From NCBI GenBank assembly GCA_003342815.1, contig PTEX01000207.1:396007-460006 (forward strand): 64,000 nucleotides of DNA. The letters run 5' to 3'. This stretch comes from Eudromia elegans. Taxonomy: Eukaryota; Chordata; Aves; Tinamiformes; Tinamidae. This document shows, piece by piece, positions 50,137 through 62,928 of this stretch. The notes below the pieces were generated by a model. The model made no database searches, had not been told where the DNA came from, and saw only the letters and a list, made by a program, of their open reading frames with translations. Numbering within the stretch: the stretch's first letter is position 1; every line of letters begins with the position of its first letter. The position numbers and the translations under genes are program-made.

Positions 50137-50953
50137 GATTAACAAATTTCTGTCAAGCTTATCTGCTAGGTAAACCAACAGTAAGCCATATCAAATATTT
50201 AAGATAAATACTGTACTAGATAAAAAGTAATATCGAAGACCAATGTGCTTCTCACGATTACCTCTGAACTTGTTTTGGCTTTGCTTGGAACAGTAATGTC
50301 TAAAGGAGAGGTCTGAGATAGAGCAGATTTCTTGTAAAAAATCACTTAGACACTTGTACTGGTTTGTTAGCAAGAACCATTTAAATCTCAGCTCAACTTC
50401 ATAATGCTTCACATGCAAATGCCAAAATTGGAATTATGAGTGCATTTAAACCACACTGAGATCTTTCATCATTGAATTTTGAAAACCTACTGTATTCTGT
50501 AACACAAGCTGTCTTTCCTGAAATCCATGAAAGAGATTTATAGTTTTCTCAGTTAGGTTCAAGCCATAGTTAACTGAAAATTATTACAGATACTTTTTTG
50601 GGGAAAGGACTGTGATTGCATACTGGGATATTTAACATTAAACTACGCTCTATTTGCCCTAGTGATATGATACTGCCTGCACACGCAAGTAATTCCAGCT
50701 TGCGTCTGTGAGCTGATGTAGTCACACAATATAGTTTCCAGTTGAACCTTCCAACAAACTGAGAAATACTGGCACTCCACTGACCCTGAACAGAACAAGC
50801 ATGGAGAGGCACTTAAGCTGAAAATATGCAAAACTTTTCTTCCCATACCAAACTTGTGGAGGAGATTCTCCCTTTTTCTTACTTGTTTCAACTTCTCAAA
50901 AGAATCTCATTTCGGTGAGCTGGAAGCAACTGTCTATTGGCACGTAAAAAGTC
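50137..50953 (-). other. Probable BLOC1S5 3' UTR
   Basis: Sequence between the stop codon and the first AATAAA on the minus strand, with no coding or repeat features recognised. The 3' end is inferred, not shown. Confidence 0.4.
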
Positions 50954-51133
50954 TTAAAAAGAAACGTATTTGGCCAGTTCTTTCTCCATGTTGGCATACT
51001 GCTCCCTGAGGCGCTGCATGGCCTTTCTGTGCTCTTCATCCACCTCCGCTCGTTTGGCCTCTTGTTCTTTCATGAACGTCTCCCACTGGGCTACGCGCTT
51101 CTCTTCTCCAGCCACTAGCTTGTCAGCCTGCAG
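50954..51133 (-). CDS. BLOC1S5: BLOC1S5 exon 5 and stop codon
   Basis: Encodes residues 129-187 and TAA at 50956-50954. Two in-frame acceptors sit 6 nt apart: cctctcag (exon starts 51133) and ctgcag (exon starts 51127). The first adds Leu-Gln and gives an ungapped match to the remembered human sequence and a 187-residue total, so it is preferred. The coiled-coil-like tail includes WETFMKEQ, KRAEVDEEHRKAM and EQYANMEKELAKY. Confidence 0.93.
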   Translation of the reverse strand: MQADKLVAGEEKRVAQWETFMKEQEAKRAEVDEEHRKAMQRLREQYANMEKELAKYVSF

Positions 51134-54100
51134 CTGAGAGGAGGAAAACGGGACGTTTTAACAACTAGTTACAACAGTGGCTTTAAAAGAAGCCAATGTT
51201 AACGTATCAGAGAAAATGGACTTTCATTTCATCATAAAGTAAAGGCAGTAGGATAGGTATTTATAGTTAACATGGTATAGTAAATGCAGAAGAAATGATG
51301 ATGTTTACAATGTCTTCTACATGTTAATATAAGCAGAAGCAGCATCCCATGCTGCAGTCTGGTAACCACATAAAATTACCCACATAAAAGGAAAGTCACT
51401 TTAAAGTTGCTAGTCAACTTCTGTCAGCACCTAAAGAATATACTGTTGTAGTATTTGCTGCTCTGATCACTGGTAATATTAGAAGTACTACAACACTGCA
51501 GCTGATATAAACATGTATTATGTTGCTAATTCAGATTCCCTTTTAAAATGAACTTCTGATCTCAGGAAAGCAGTATTTGGCATTTTTAGCTCTTGTTAAA
51601 AAAAATCACTACAATTTTGGGTTTTAGTTTTGGGTTGACTAACATAGTAACTGAATGTAACCGAATGTAGTGACTGAATGAAGAGACTCAAGAGGCACCA
51701 TCATTTAAGAAGCATTTTTATCTATTTTGGGAGAGGTTCTTAGTAACCAAGTTAAACATAATTTAAATAAACTGTAGCTACTTCGTTTCAAAGTAGCTTG
51801 GACTCTCCAACTAGAAATGTCGAAGAGCTGGAAAACTGCACCTAGCATGCCGAGTGAGCGCAGTTCCACACTATGTATGATACAGATTAAAAACGCATGG
51901 GAAGCAATACCATAGGTGGGTTTACATGGAAAATAGCAGACCCCCTATATTTTGTATTTGTGACTAGCAGACAAAACAATATCTTAACCATTTATGTATG
52001 TTCATTACATAAGTACACACACATCATCAGAGATGAAAGGATCCACTTCAACACTTAAGACAACATTTTTTCTTACTGTTCGCAATGTCAGATACACCTA
52101 AATAAAAGAATATTTCTATTTTTCACAACAAATGAAGATGATTAATAAAAGCATGCATAAATCATCTACGTCAGCCAACACTTCAACGTTTTGCTCCTCT
52201 TTTCTCAAGCCCTGCTCCTTCCCCTCAAATGTCCCATTCAATGAAATATGTTTTTATATACTAGAATAAATTTTTAAAAGTAGAACACTCCACTATACTG
52301 TGGTGTATAAGTTCAGCACAGTCAAATACAGTCTGGCTGAAAAAGCCTCTAGTATAAAAAGGAAAAACTGAACTACAAGTATGACACAGAAATTCAATAC
52401 TTTGAATGTGCCAGCTAGTATTTCCGTTTTAGCCAGCTAGCTCTCACTGTGATTTATGTCTAATAAAGTCATACATCACGAGGCAGTTGTTCTTATGTTT
52501 ACGCCATCGTTCAGCAAGAGAGAGAACATTAATCAACAATGACCATTTTCTAGGTACAGAATTGCAGAGCAAGAGTAAATGTTATCATACAGCTTCATTC
52601 TTTTAGACGTCTGGTATTATATTAAATGCAATGGAAACCCATTTATGTAATCTTTACTGTACCACATGATATGTTCTGCTCTTTAAGAAGACACGTTATT
52701 GGTTAAATACACTATTTTTTACAGAGTAGCATTTCATATATTATGTAACAATATTAAGACAAGATCTGTTTTGTTTGCAACATAAATGATAGTAATCACT
52801 AACTAAAAGACATGGATCTTGGAGAGTGTGTGGGGAGGAGGAGTGCCTGTATGTCATCTCAGTTTTCTATACTGTCAGTGAATCATATACCGGCAGGATT
52901 ACCAAGTATCTACCTGAACCACTCACTCCTAGATGAGCCTATGCTCCTGAATGGCCCTTGAATGGCTTCAAACAAACATGAAATGCATGTTGCTATTTGT
53001 ACCTTCCATAGCACCTTTTCTATTCAAGGCCATAAAATGATTTAGTTGGTAAAATCACTGGAGATACAGAGTATGAAGATAGCTAAATTGAAGTTACCAA
53101 AACACTGGTTTAATTCCTTTTGTCTCCAAAAAAAGTCTCTTCCCTTCCTCTTCTCAATGTCTGATTCTTTTTTTTTTGTTTTGGAGGCACAAGATGAGTG
53201 TCGTCATAAAGTGATGCTAGTGATGCTAGAGCCAGTGATACAGCCAGGCTACATGGACTGCCTGACATACATGCTTAACTTCATAGCGTAAGGTTTATGC
53301 TGGAAATATGGCAACTCTGCACAACTGCCCCTTGAATCTTTAACACGGTGAAAGTTCTAAGTATCAGTAATAAACACTTTATAAATCAAAAGAATAAAAT
53401 TAGCATATGCTCGAGCAAACAATTAAAAGACAGCAGAGATTGTGAACACTGTTTTCATTCTCAGAATCTAACAACAGTTTGAAAAATTTCAGTGTGGAAT
53501 TGAATGAACAACTTATGCACTGAGGCTCTCCTTGCAAGATCACAAACCCAAATCCAACTGGTATCAGTAGCACCTCCAAATCATTAACATGCTGCTGAGC
53601 ACCTATGTTCCTCTTTCAAGATGATCCTTATCACACAAGCAATATTCCTGTTCCTATCACATCAGCAATTGTGTGAGCAGTAGAAATAAAAAAATAAAAA
53701 TTCCTAAAGGATTTGTGCCTTCAACTACACGGTTTGCAAACAAAGCACACTCTGCAGTGTAAGCTTGCTTCTTATTAGAAGTTAAAAGACTCCACACAGA
53801 AGAGACATATGAGCGCTACCAGTGCAGGAAAAGCTCCAGTTGGCACTTGAAGCTTCTTGAATATGAGACAGAGATCAAAGACACATTTCTCCTACGTCCA
53901 AGTCTGACTGCAAGACCCAAATGCAGCAGAGGCTCCCCTTGAGGCTAAGGCACTCAAAATTTGTAATAATGTACAAAAGCAGAGCTAAACACTCATCCAA
54001 GCATTTCCTCTAACATCTTGCTGTCCTGTAACAAGCTGCTATAGCGATACAGCCTTGTCCTCAGCAGGACACTGCTAATTGCTCTTGAGGACACAAGCAT

Positions 54101-57100
54101 CCAGGCAGGACACAGACACCAGTTCCAGTACAAAATCGGGCCACCAAAATATTCAGTTTATCAGTACAAGTTCCACACTGTTCTTCAACACATAACCTTC
54201 AGGTTTGTCCTGTCTTTTGCTTCCTTTCTACAAAGGGCTCCACTTCTCCCATGTCCTCTTTATATCCAGTGCTATTAACTTCTGTGTTTTCCTAAACTGA
54301 CTCTAATATCCAAAAGGGAAAACTAATGAAATCAGGACACTCTGCAAAAAAATATAATGTCTTAAATGCACCTGTAGGTGCAAAAGAGCTAGAAAACATA
54401 AAAGGTGCTTAGAAAACAAAACAGTCTCACTTGTTAAATTTATCTTTGGCATACATGAAGACATCTACAAAATACAAAGCTTGCATGAATATGTATTGGT
54501 TGAGCCAAAGTCAGTCTCAAAAACCACAGTTTCCAAAAGTCAACGTTATTAGGTAAATTAATGACCTGTAGACACATACTGAGGTATTTTCATACTATTA
54601 AATTGTGATTTACTTATAGATTTGCAGAAATTAATGTAAGTCATGTCACTGATGCATGTCAGATCAAAATGACTATGTGTAGAACTTGATAAAAAAAATA
54701 CTTTTAAGGAAACAGAATTTCAGGTTATTTTCCATTTCTTCTTCTTTAGAAAGTTTGCCAATGTCCTTGTAGTACATTTCTCATTCCTCAGAGTATGACA
54801 ACTCAAAAACTAATAACCTCAACTCATTTTTAATACAAATAGTTGCTGACTTCTTAAGCTGCAGCATCCCTAGCTAAGACACATTAATTCACTGTGCATT
54901 TAACTCCTGTTAAGTAGAAAATAGCATGAAACCCTCACTGTACACCATTTAATAGGTGCAATCTTTGAAATACAAACTTTATCCTCTTGCTAAATACGAA
55001 CTCAAAATTAAAACAAGATGCTCTAAGCATCTCCTGCACTTTGCTTTGCAAATATTTTACTTACACAAGTATGACAACAGCAAGAATGATCAATGCCTAG
55101 AGATTTGTATTAACTTTGTGATGCTAACACATGCAAAGTTCCAATAATTATAATCACTTTTACAGAACACTTGTATAAAGAGGAAAGAAAAGAAAAACAA
55201 AACAAAGCAAAAACCCACACAATTAAGATACATTATTTGAAAGGCTCTTCTCTTCTGAATAGTTTCATGAGGATCATAATTTAAACCCCTAAACACACAA
55301 TCTTGAATCTTCCCAGAAAACCTACTTCATGCTGTCAGCTGCAGATGCTGGCCTAATTTTTTCTAGAGTAGTAATGTGCTACCGAGGTGTTAGAAAACAC
55401 CCAGTTCCCTACAGTAATTAAGAAAATAGTGGACAGAGAACCTATCTGGTGAACAGAGACTTACAAAAGGGTTTAGGTTTGTAACCTGCACATTAGAGCT
55501 CAAAACAGATTCCTTGTGTTCTGGTAGCTACCACCTAAACATGGAAATGGTTTAGGTCTCCAGACGTCCTAGTCCCAACAGCAGTTTCACAAATGCTACA
55601 TGCTGGCCACATGCATGAAACTCCTGCAACTGCAAATTTTGGATTGCTTGTGACAATTCATAAAACATAAAACGGTATTTTGATTTTTAGGTTTCAGAGC
55701 TGCAAATTAGAAAAATGTAACAAAATTTCACAAAGAACAACACATTCAAACATGAAAACAGAACATTTTCACAGAATAACTTTACAGAATATAGCCTAAT
55801 TTAAAATGCTATAATTTGTCATCTCAAGGAAATAGCAAAACTGAGTAATAACACCTTTAGAACTCCAGTTCTATTCCTCTAAGTAGCTTATTGCTCTACA
55901 TCACACTAAATAGTTTACCCTGTTGACTGAGTCCCCACAACTATGTTGGCACACTAGTTATTTGGAAAAAAAAAAAATCTGATTATGAAACCATTTTTTC
56001 AGCCAACAGTGCACATTGCTTGAACCTCAAAGATATAATAGCAGTAAAACTTTCCTGTACACTGTCCTGAATCATACAACAATTTGTACTTATTTCTATT
56101 TTTGTTTTACAGTCAATGGTGATGCCAGAAATTAGCATTTGCGAAAATATTCATATTTCAGTAAACCTTGATCTTAATATTACTTGAGATTTTTTTTTTC
56201 TGAAATCAAATAACAATAACAAAAAATATCACAGGCAGAGACAAGCTTCGAGAATTGTTACTGTGCTAGTTCATGTTACAAAAAAACTAAGAGGGGAGGC
56301 TTATTATGGGGAATGTTGGGCAAATCCCAGTATAAGCTTGCCTCTTCTGTACACATAATGAAATAATGGCTAAATGTTACTGATCTAAATAGGGAAAGTA
56401 ATCAACAAGGCAGGGATTTCATGAATACTTTTTCCAGTTCACACTCCTGTAACCACAAATTATTTTATATCTAAAGTAAGACTGTAGGTTGGAACAATAC
56501 AGCTTTTCTTTTACTACTCATCTGATAAGGTAGCTGAAAGGAATTGCAAAGATAATTAGCAAAACAAGTTATTTTCAAATTCATTTAGCTCAGAAGAAAT
56601 GGAATTAATTTAACTAATGCTATTAATTTCACTGACGTCTGCAAACACTAATCACTTTATACTATATCTTACAGAAATGCTAGTATTTGAAACATTCAAT
56701 CAGAGAAAGAAGATGACAAAAAATATTTCTCTTCAAACAGCTGAACTACAGATACAATTTTATGGCCAATTCAAAAAAGTCACCTCCTCACTACTCAATA
56801 CATTTGGAAACTTTCAAGTCAAAAAGTCTTTCTATACAAGCCTAAAGAGATACTAAAAATCCTGATTAACAGCCATCAGTATTGCACCAGTTCACCTTTA
56901 AAAAAAAAGGGAAAAAAAAGAGCAGAAATATAATGCTAATATTACAAAAAAAAAGTTACAGTAATTGTAAAAAGAACAGTAATTTAATAGGTTATAAAAG
57001 TTATTACTGTTTTACTTTAAAAACAGCAGCAACAGAACTGTAAGAAGAATTTCCTACTTAAGTTCTCTATCAATATGTACACACTACAGTCCTAAAACAC

Positions 57101-60100
57101 CATAATTGGGGTCCAGGTCCTGTACTGTGCCAGTTGCACAGTACTGTATTCAACTGCAGCTGAACTGGCCACCATCAATTACAAAAAAGAAAGGAAAATC
57201 TGACTATCTGTTAATATAAATCAATGGATAGCCTATTTTGCATGATAGCCAAAGGAATGTCTTCAGTTTTTCTAAACCACTCTGTGATTGTAACAATTTT
57301 GCAAATAAAAAGATAACACTGGAATACAATCATGAAAGAGTTATGGGAAAATGTGAAAGTAATTTCTCATAATTTTTTCCAAATTTCGGATTCTGAGCAC
57401 ACTTACTTTAAATGAGCAAAGTGTAGCCAACTGAAAAGAGTCCAGTGATTCGTGTGTTCCTATAACAGAGCCCTTCATTAAATAATCCATCCATATGTGA
57501 AAAAACACTTCCTTTTCAACAAGCAACATATATAATATGCTCAATGTTTTGCACGAACTAGGAAAGATTTACATTTCCATTCTGGTAAGTTAGCATATGT
57601 TTTTGTTCCATGGAAAATACACTTTTCTATTTTAACTTTTCCTGTATGCGACAATTATTATACTCTGAGCAAGGAGAGGAAAGTAAAGCAAAGGAAATAA
57701 AATGTTTCCATGCATCAGGAGATCGCAGGAAGACCGAAGGATCCATTACACTCCTGCTCCTAAAATATATAGTAGCACAATGCATTACGCATTAAGTACA
57801 GAAATTACTCCATAAGAAGTTTTACTCAAAATACATAAAATAGAGCAATATTAATTTCACAGTTTTGCTTTACTAAAGGCAAGTAGACTAGTTGTACAAG
57901 TGTATAACAGTCTTATTTAGTTGCACCATAAAAATCTATCCATCCATCCTTTACCTTCTTTTCCTCATGTTCCTTTTCTTGGAGTCTACGGATCCTGGTG
58001 TTGACAGCCTGCACTAAAATGAACAAATTTCATAGATTAATCTGCTGCTCTAAATCGAAGAGAAACTCACCTGAAAGGGATTTAAAGACATGAGGCTTTT
58101 GCAAGTCAAATATTCTATGCATACATTATGATTTTTACCCATTTGAGTACTTACTTCTGCAAGAAAAACCTTCGCTACTACTTGCAGGAAATGCTTTACA
58201 TTGATCAAGCATCACTGTTTAGTTGCTTTCATTTGTTATTTTTCTAAACAAATGCAAGAAGAATCTATATGAAAAATATCTTTATGCTGAAGCTTCTTCT
58301 ATCCTGAAACTAAATCTAGGAAAACTTACCAGTAAAAACAGGAACTATATTCCTATCCAGATTTTTTTCTCTCAAACTTATTTAGCAGCTATTGTATGAA
58401 CATGATGCAGAATGAAATCAACTAATTTCTCCAAAGCAGTCATTTCTCCCTCATTAATACAGGCTGTAGTTTTATGGAACACCATACTCATTTGCCACTG
58501 TCTTAAAGCTGTACTAATCACGATGGATCTCGTGGCTGAATATTACAAAGTCTGGCTGCAATATCAAAACTGCACTGTCATTCCGAAGTTATCTGAACAG
58601 GTTCCTTATTTGTATAGCTAAATTCTAAGTTACAAGTATTTTCCTGTAATCTTTGTTACATGTGCAACAACATCTACCTGTATTATCCTGCATTTGTGAG
58701 TAGCCATATAAAAAGTTACAAGAAGGTAAATGTTTATACAACATATCAATATGTAACAAAACCCCAAGGCCCTATATTCACTTGCTTTAACTTCATAAAA
58801 TCAGCTCCAGATAAAACCTTACAATCACATCCCTCTTAAAATATCTTTTTGAGAAGCTATCCTGATGAATAAGAAAAAAAAGGCAAAATTAGTACAAGAT
58901 TTTATAAACCTTTCTTCTAAAATCTGACGAATAAAAGAAATAAGAGATGGCTACAATTATGTAAGTAGGATTAGAATATAAGTATTATTACTACTACTAA
59001 GCTATTTATGACTAAAGATAATAAAACTCAACTCTATTATCACACTTCATACCTATGCACCTGCAAATTTTCACTTTGAATAAAAGGAATCAGTATCTTG
59101 CTTTCCCACAGCTCAGTTAAAAGAACTGAAGCTCATACTGCAGTATGTTTGCAGTAACCTAGAAAATTGAAATTCAGTTTATAATTTTGCCCAACAGGCA
59201 GCACTACCTCCTGTTTGTGAGTGCACAGTAGGAAACGGACCTGAAATAGCTTTTCCTGAAGTCAACGTGAAACTTCAATGTAACCTTAACCACAGTTATG
59301 TTAGCTGGATCAGTAAATAGCAAAATACATCCCTGTTTGTCCCCTTTGAAATTTCATTGAGATGAAAAGAAAGCACATCAATAGCAGAAAACTATCTAAA
59401 AATGGTAACTTTTTCCAAAAATCCATTTTTAAAACCAAAATCCAAACTACACTATTCTTTAAAATGGCACAATCAGAAAAATATGAAGCTACTTGCTTAC
59501 ATCTCTTGAATGTTTCATTTACATTGTCATGCATTGCCTGCTCACACTTAGGAAGAGTGTGTTCATTTGTCTCACAGATTGTGTTCTTCAGATTCTCCAG
59601 AACTCGCAGCTCCCGGAGGCCACGTTTTTCCTGCCAGAAGAGGTGAAAGAGAAAGGATCTTTATATTTTACAGTGTTCATTTGCTGTTGCTATCTGTGGC
59701 CCTACTTACGAATATTTATTCGAAAGTGAGACTTTCCAACCTTTCTAACGATTCTCAATTCTCCATGGCCTGCCTTAAGCATATAATTTATCTGGTTTTA
59801 ATATGAGGTATACAAAATAAAATGACTTTATGAGTGAATGTCTAATAAGGAATTGCACTTGGTAAAATAAGATGTTTCTCCAGTTAATAAACTAGCATCT
59901 TTGTCTCAACAGATGTACTATTGTGTATTAAAACATTACTCTACTTCTTTGACAGATAAAATAATATTTTAGCTTGGTAATTATACAAAAAATAATCTCT
60001 AACAAAAACAACAAAGAAACAGAGTTTAAAAGAACTTTTATAATTTGAAGCACTTTTGCAACTGAGTTCTTATGGAGAAGGAGTATAGCAGTGATGCTAC

Positions 60101-62866
60101 TTTCTTGATGTCTGACCTTCCAGATTTCACATGGTAGAGAATTAAAGCAAATAAGCCTCTTTTCACTGAAACAACTTAATGAAGTCAAGACTAAAGGATA
60201 ACATAAGGCAGATGGTTAAAGAGATGGTCCTTTTAGCTCGCTGCCAACTGTTTTCTTAGAAGAAGCAGACCATGACTTACTGCTCTATGTAAGAAAGAAA
60301 AAAAGCTTTTAGAAGCCACAGCACTAATTCTACTCTGAATTTAACTGGCACTTTTCTTAATACAATAAAAACGATTCTGCGACTTTTTTTTTTAAAGAAC
60401 TACTGTACTACAAGCTGCTAATCATACAGCAGTAATAAACAACCAAACAGTGCACATCACTTAAATTATTACTATACCCATTCTAAAATTTCAGAAACAG
60501 AGACAAAGAGAAGGAAAGTAGCTTCATTAAACAGGCTCCAGACTTCCTGAATGCAAATGTACGTACTCACATTAAAAAAAATCCTTACAAACTAGATGCT
60601 AATCATTGGGGACGCGGGGGGAAGGAAAGAGAGCACAGGTCTATTACAAGTATAAACATTTGTAATTGCAAAGTTAGAAACAAGAGTCATTTTTGTAAGA
60701 AATTCTAAACTGTGAGAACATAAATAATCCTTTTCTTTCCTATTTTTCTCCCAAAAGCATAATCTAGATATTAAATTTCAAGCACAGAGCTAAAAAGGCA
60801 TTAAATTACAGTAAGAAAGAAATGGACTAGAGGCTAGTCAAAACATTTATATTTATGCAATCCATGTTTGAATTCTCTTCTTATGAAAAGCCATGTAAAA
60901 GTATTTATTGTACCCTATAATTTATTAAGGTAAAAAATCAAAGAAGATATATTATTCCTTACCACTCTCGAACCCATATAATACAGATCTGATGATGATT
61001 TAGTTTGCATTCTTATTTGCTAAACCGTCATACAGACGAACTAGATCTACTTGAAATATAATTATAATTGGAAACAAAAACTGCATTAAAATTGTAATAA
61101 TCTCTGCACACTAGAATATTAGCAGTACTATTTATCTTCAGGACTAATTTTAAGATTTTAAATCCCATATTATTTAAGAATGAAGAATTACTTTTAGTAA
61201 CAACCTTTAATGGGCAAAACATTCTAGTTTTCTAAACTTCTGCTGCCACCTTGTGGAAATTGCATTACAGCTCCAAAAGCAAAGTTGTAAGTAAAACATC
61301 TACACTCTCAGTACGTGAACCTTATTTGCAATCAACCATACTGTTTTGAACGGTTTCTTACTTTGCATAAGCTCCTGCTCTTCCAGTAATACTACATTCT
61401 TTCACAGAACAAAAAACAGAGCAAAATTAGAGGATGGCTGTGCTAGACAAATCCAGCTAAAGCATAAGCTTCGTTCTCACTCAGATGCACTCCTATACCT
61501 GCTAACAATGTTTTCCTTGAGCAAATTAGATCTCTTTAAGGGGTAAGAAAAATCAGATCTTTCTGAAGTGATTTACATACATACTATATTCTCTAAAAAG
61601 ATGCTAAAATTGTTTAAAGTTTCAAATATGCCAGGCTATATAGCACATGATAAGATAACAATACTTACTTCAAATTCTTTAATGAAGTAACGTATTTCTC
61701 CCTGAATTACTGGTCTGTGATCTAGGAGTCTTGAATGAATTTCTCCAGCTTCTAGAAAATAAAAGGAAACCAAAAGTTAGTTTCAACTCACTCCATACTA
61801 GGCTACATGACAAAATGCAGCACACCACACTCAAAAGCAAGAGGCACTACCATCCACAAAATACCTATGAATCTACACAGAAAAGCAGTATTACACCTGT
61901 CGGGTATTCTATCTATTTAGCAAAAAACTCAGTACACAATATTCTGCACGCCACACTTCTCTGTGTGGTTGTCGGCATTTATGGCCGAAGGGCTGATGTT
62001 GGGAGGGACTGCCAAAGGGACCTCATCCTGTCCAACACCCTTGCTAAAGCAGGGGCACCTAGAGCAGGCTGCCCAGGACCCTCTCCAGCCACCTTTGGAA
62101 TATCTCCAAGGACAGATACTACCTCTCCAGACAGCCAGTTCTAGTGTTAAATTACTCTCACAGTGAAAAGAGAAGAAAGGAGGAGACAAATTAGCTCCAT
62201 CTTCATTACTCCCTCCCATCTTATCACATATTAAGATCCTCCATTTCGTCTCTTTTCCAAGCTGAACAATCCCAGTACTTTTGGTCTCTTCTCAAAGGAC
62301 AGATCTCTGTCTAAAGGACAGATACTCCAGTCCTGTAGACACCTTGGTAACCTTTTACTGGACCCTCTTTGATAAGTCCATAACTTTTTGGTACCAGGGA
62401 GGCCAGAACTGGACACAACACTCCAGATGTGGACTCAGCAGAGGTGAAGGATCTCATCCCTCCACCTGCTAGCCACATCCTTCCTAATGCATCCCACAAG
62501 GTGGCTGGCCTTCCTGGCTGTAGGGAAGTGCTGCAAAATACAGGGAATGACTTGATTACATAAAAGACAGTCTAGGAGAAAACACTTAAAGCTAAATGCT
62601 TCCAAACAGAGACTAGCTAGCACCGGGGAAGCCCAGACGCTTTTCTGTGAAGAGCAGCTACGGAGGAACCTAAGGGCAGCGGCAAGGGCCCCAATGCCGC
62701 CTACAACGAGACCCTCCCTCCACTGCAGCCCGAAGCGCGGCCCCGGCTACCTACCCTTTATGATGGGGTGCAGGAGGGACCCAGCCGCCAGTGGCTCCCG
62801 CCTCCTGTCGCCGGGCGGCGACGCGGCCCCTCCGCGGCCGGGGGACGCGGGGCCGCCGCCGCTCAT
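50954..62866 (-). CDS. BLOC1S5: BLOC1S5 (muted / BLOS5), biogenesis of lysosome-related organelles complex 1 subunit 5, complete
   Basis: Subunit of the cytosolic BLOC-1 complex, which moves cargo from endosomes to melanosomes, platelet dense granules and other lysosome-related organelles; loss in mouse gives the muted phenotype. Five minus-strand exons with GT-AG introns and matching phases: 62866-62755, 61751-61669, 59630-59501, 58013-57955, 51133-50954. They encode 187 residues, the same length as I recall for the human protein. The N-terminus (1-32) is Gly/Pro/Arg-rich and variable. Residues 38-65 hold the conserved GEIHSRLLDHRPVIQGE block. Residues 66-187 are charged and helical (coiled-coil-like), with KRAEVDEEHRKAM at 155-167, ending YVSF. 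The start is the ATG at 62866, which aligns with the family MSGGG start. No damage is seen. Confidence 0.97.
51134..57954 (-). other. BLOC1S5 intron 4; no further gene seen
   Basis: 6.8-kb AT-rich intron with short A/T runs. No mobile element or extra exon was recognised. The open frames at 53,046-53,291 and 54,956-55,296 show no family resemblance. Confidence 0.75.
57955..58013 (-). CDS. BLOC1S5: BLOC1S5 exon 4
   Basis: The acceptor is cattttag above 58013 and the donor is gtaaag at 57954. A short 59-bp exon encoding L109-K128, a charged helical stretch (LQAVNTRIRRLQEKEHEEKK). It ends in phase 0. Confidence 0.93.
58014..59500 (-). other. BLOC1S5 intron 3; no feature seen
   Basis: AT-rich intron of 1.5 kb without recognisable repeats or exons. 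Confidence 0.75.
59501..59630 (-). CDS. BLOC1S5: BLOC1S5 exon 3
   Basis: The acceptor is tctggcag above 59630 and the donor is gtaagc at 59500. It encodes residues 66-108 (EKRGLRELRVLENLKN, then ETNEHTLPKCE) and the first base of L109. It ends in phase 1. Confidence 0.94.
59631..61668 (-). other. BLOC1S5 intron 2; no feature seen
   Basis: AT-rich intron of 2.0 kb. Nothing beyond short A/T runs was recognised. Confidence 0.75.
61669..61751 (-). CDS. BLOC1S5: BLOC1S5 exon 2
   Basis: The acceptor is ttttctag above 61751 and the donor is gtaagt at 61668. It completes E38 and encodes to E65, including GEIHSRLLDHRPVIQGE and RYFIKEFE, the best conserved part of the protein. It ends in phase 0. Confidence 0.96.
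61985..62530 (-). mobile_element. CR1 LINE fragment in BLOC1S5 intron 1
   Basis: On the plus strand this is antisense CR1: GAGCAGGCTGCCCAGGACCC, CTTTGGAATATCTCCAAGG, AAGCTGAACAATCCCAGTAC, then a stretch matching the CR1 region upstream (GGCCAGAACTGGACACAACA, CTCCAGATGTGG). The minus strand keeps a LGLFSLEKRR motif. It lies in the same sense as BLOC1S5 and fills about half of intron 1. The edges are approximate, and internal divergence suggests an old insertion. Confidence 0.88.
62755..62866 (-). CDS. BLOC1S5: BLOC1S5 exon 1
   Basis: ATG at 62866-62864 in the context GCCATGA. It encodes residues 1-37 (MSGGG start, Arg/Pro/Gly-rich, then LLHPIIK) and the first base of codon 38. The donor is gtaggt at 62754, phase 1. 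It lies in a CpG island. A further in-frame ATG exists 63 nt upstream at 62,929 and would add 21 residues. Confidence 0.92.
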
Positions 62867-62920
62867 GGCGCCCCGCGGCCCCTTCCCCGCGCCGCTTCCG
62901 CCTCGCTCCCGCGCCTGGTG

Positions 62921-62928
62921 CGACGTCA
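62921..62928. promoter_or_regulatory. CRE-like CGACGTCA upstream of BLOC1S5
   Basis: One base from the palindromic CRE TGACGTCA, about 55 bp upstream of the BLOC1S5 ATG inside the CpG island. CRE sites in CpG promoters usually sit close upstream of the start of transcription. Function is inferred. Confidence 0.4.
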
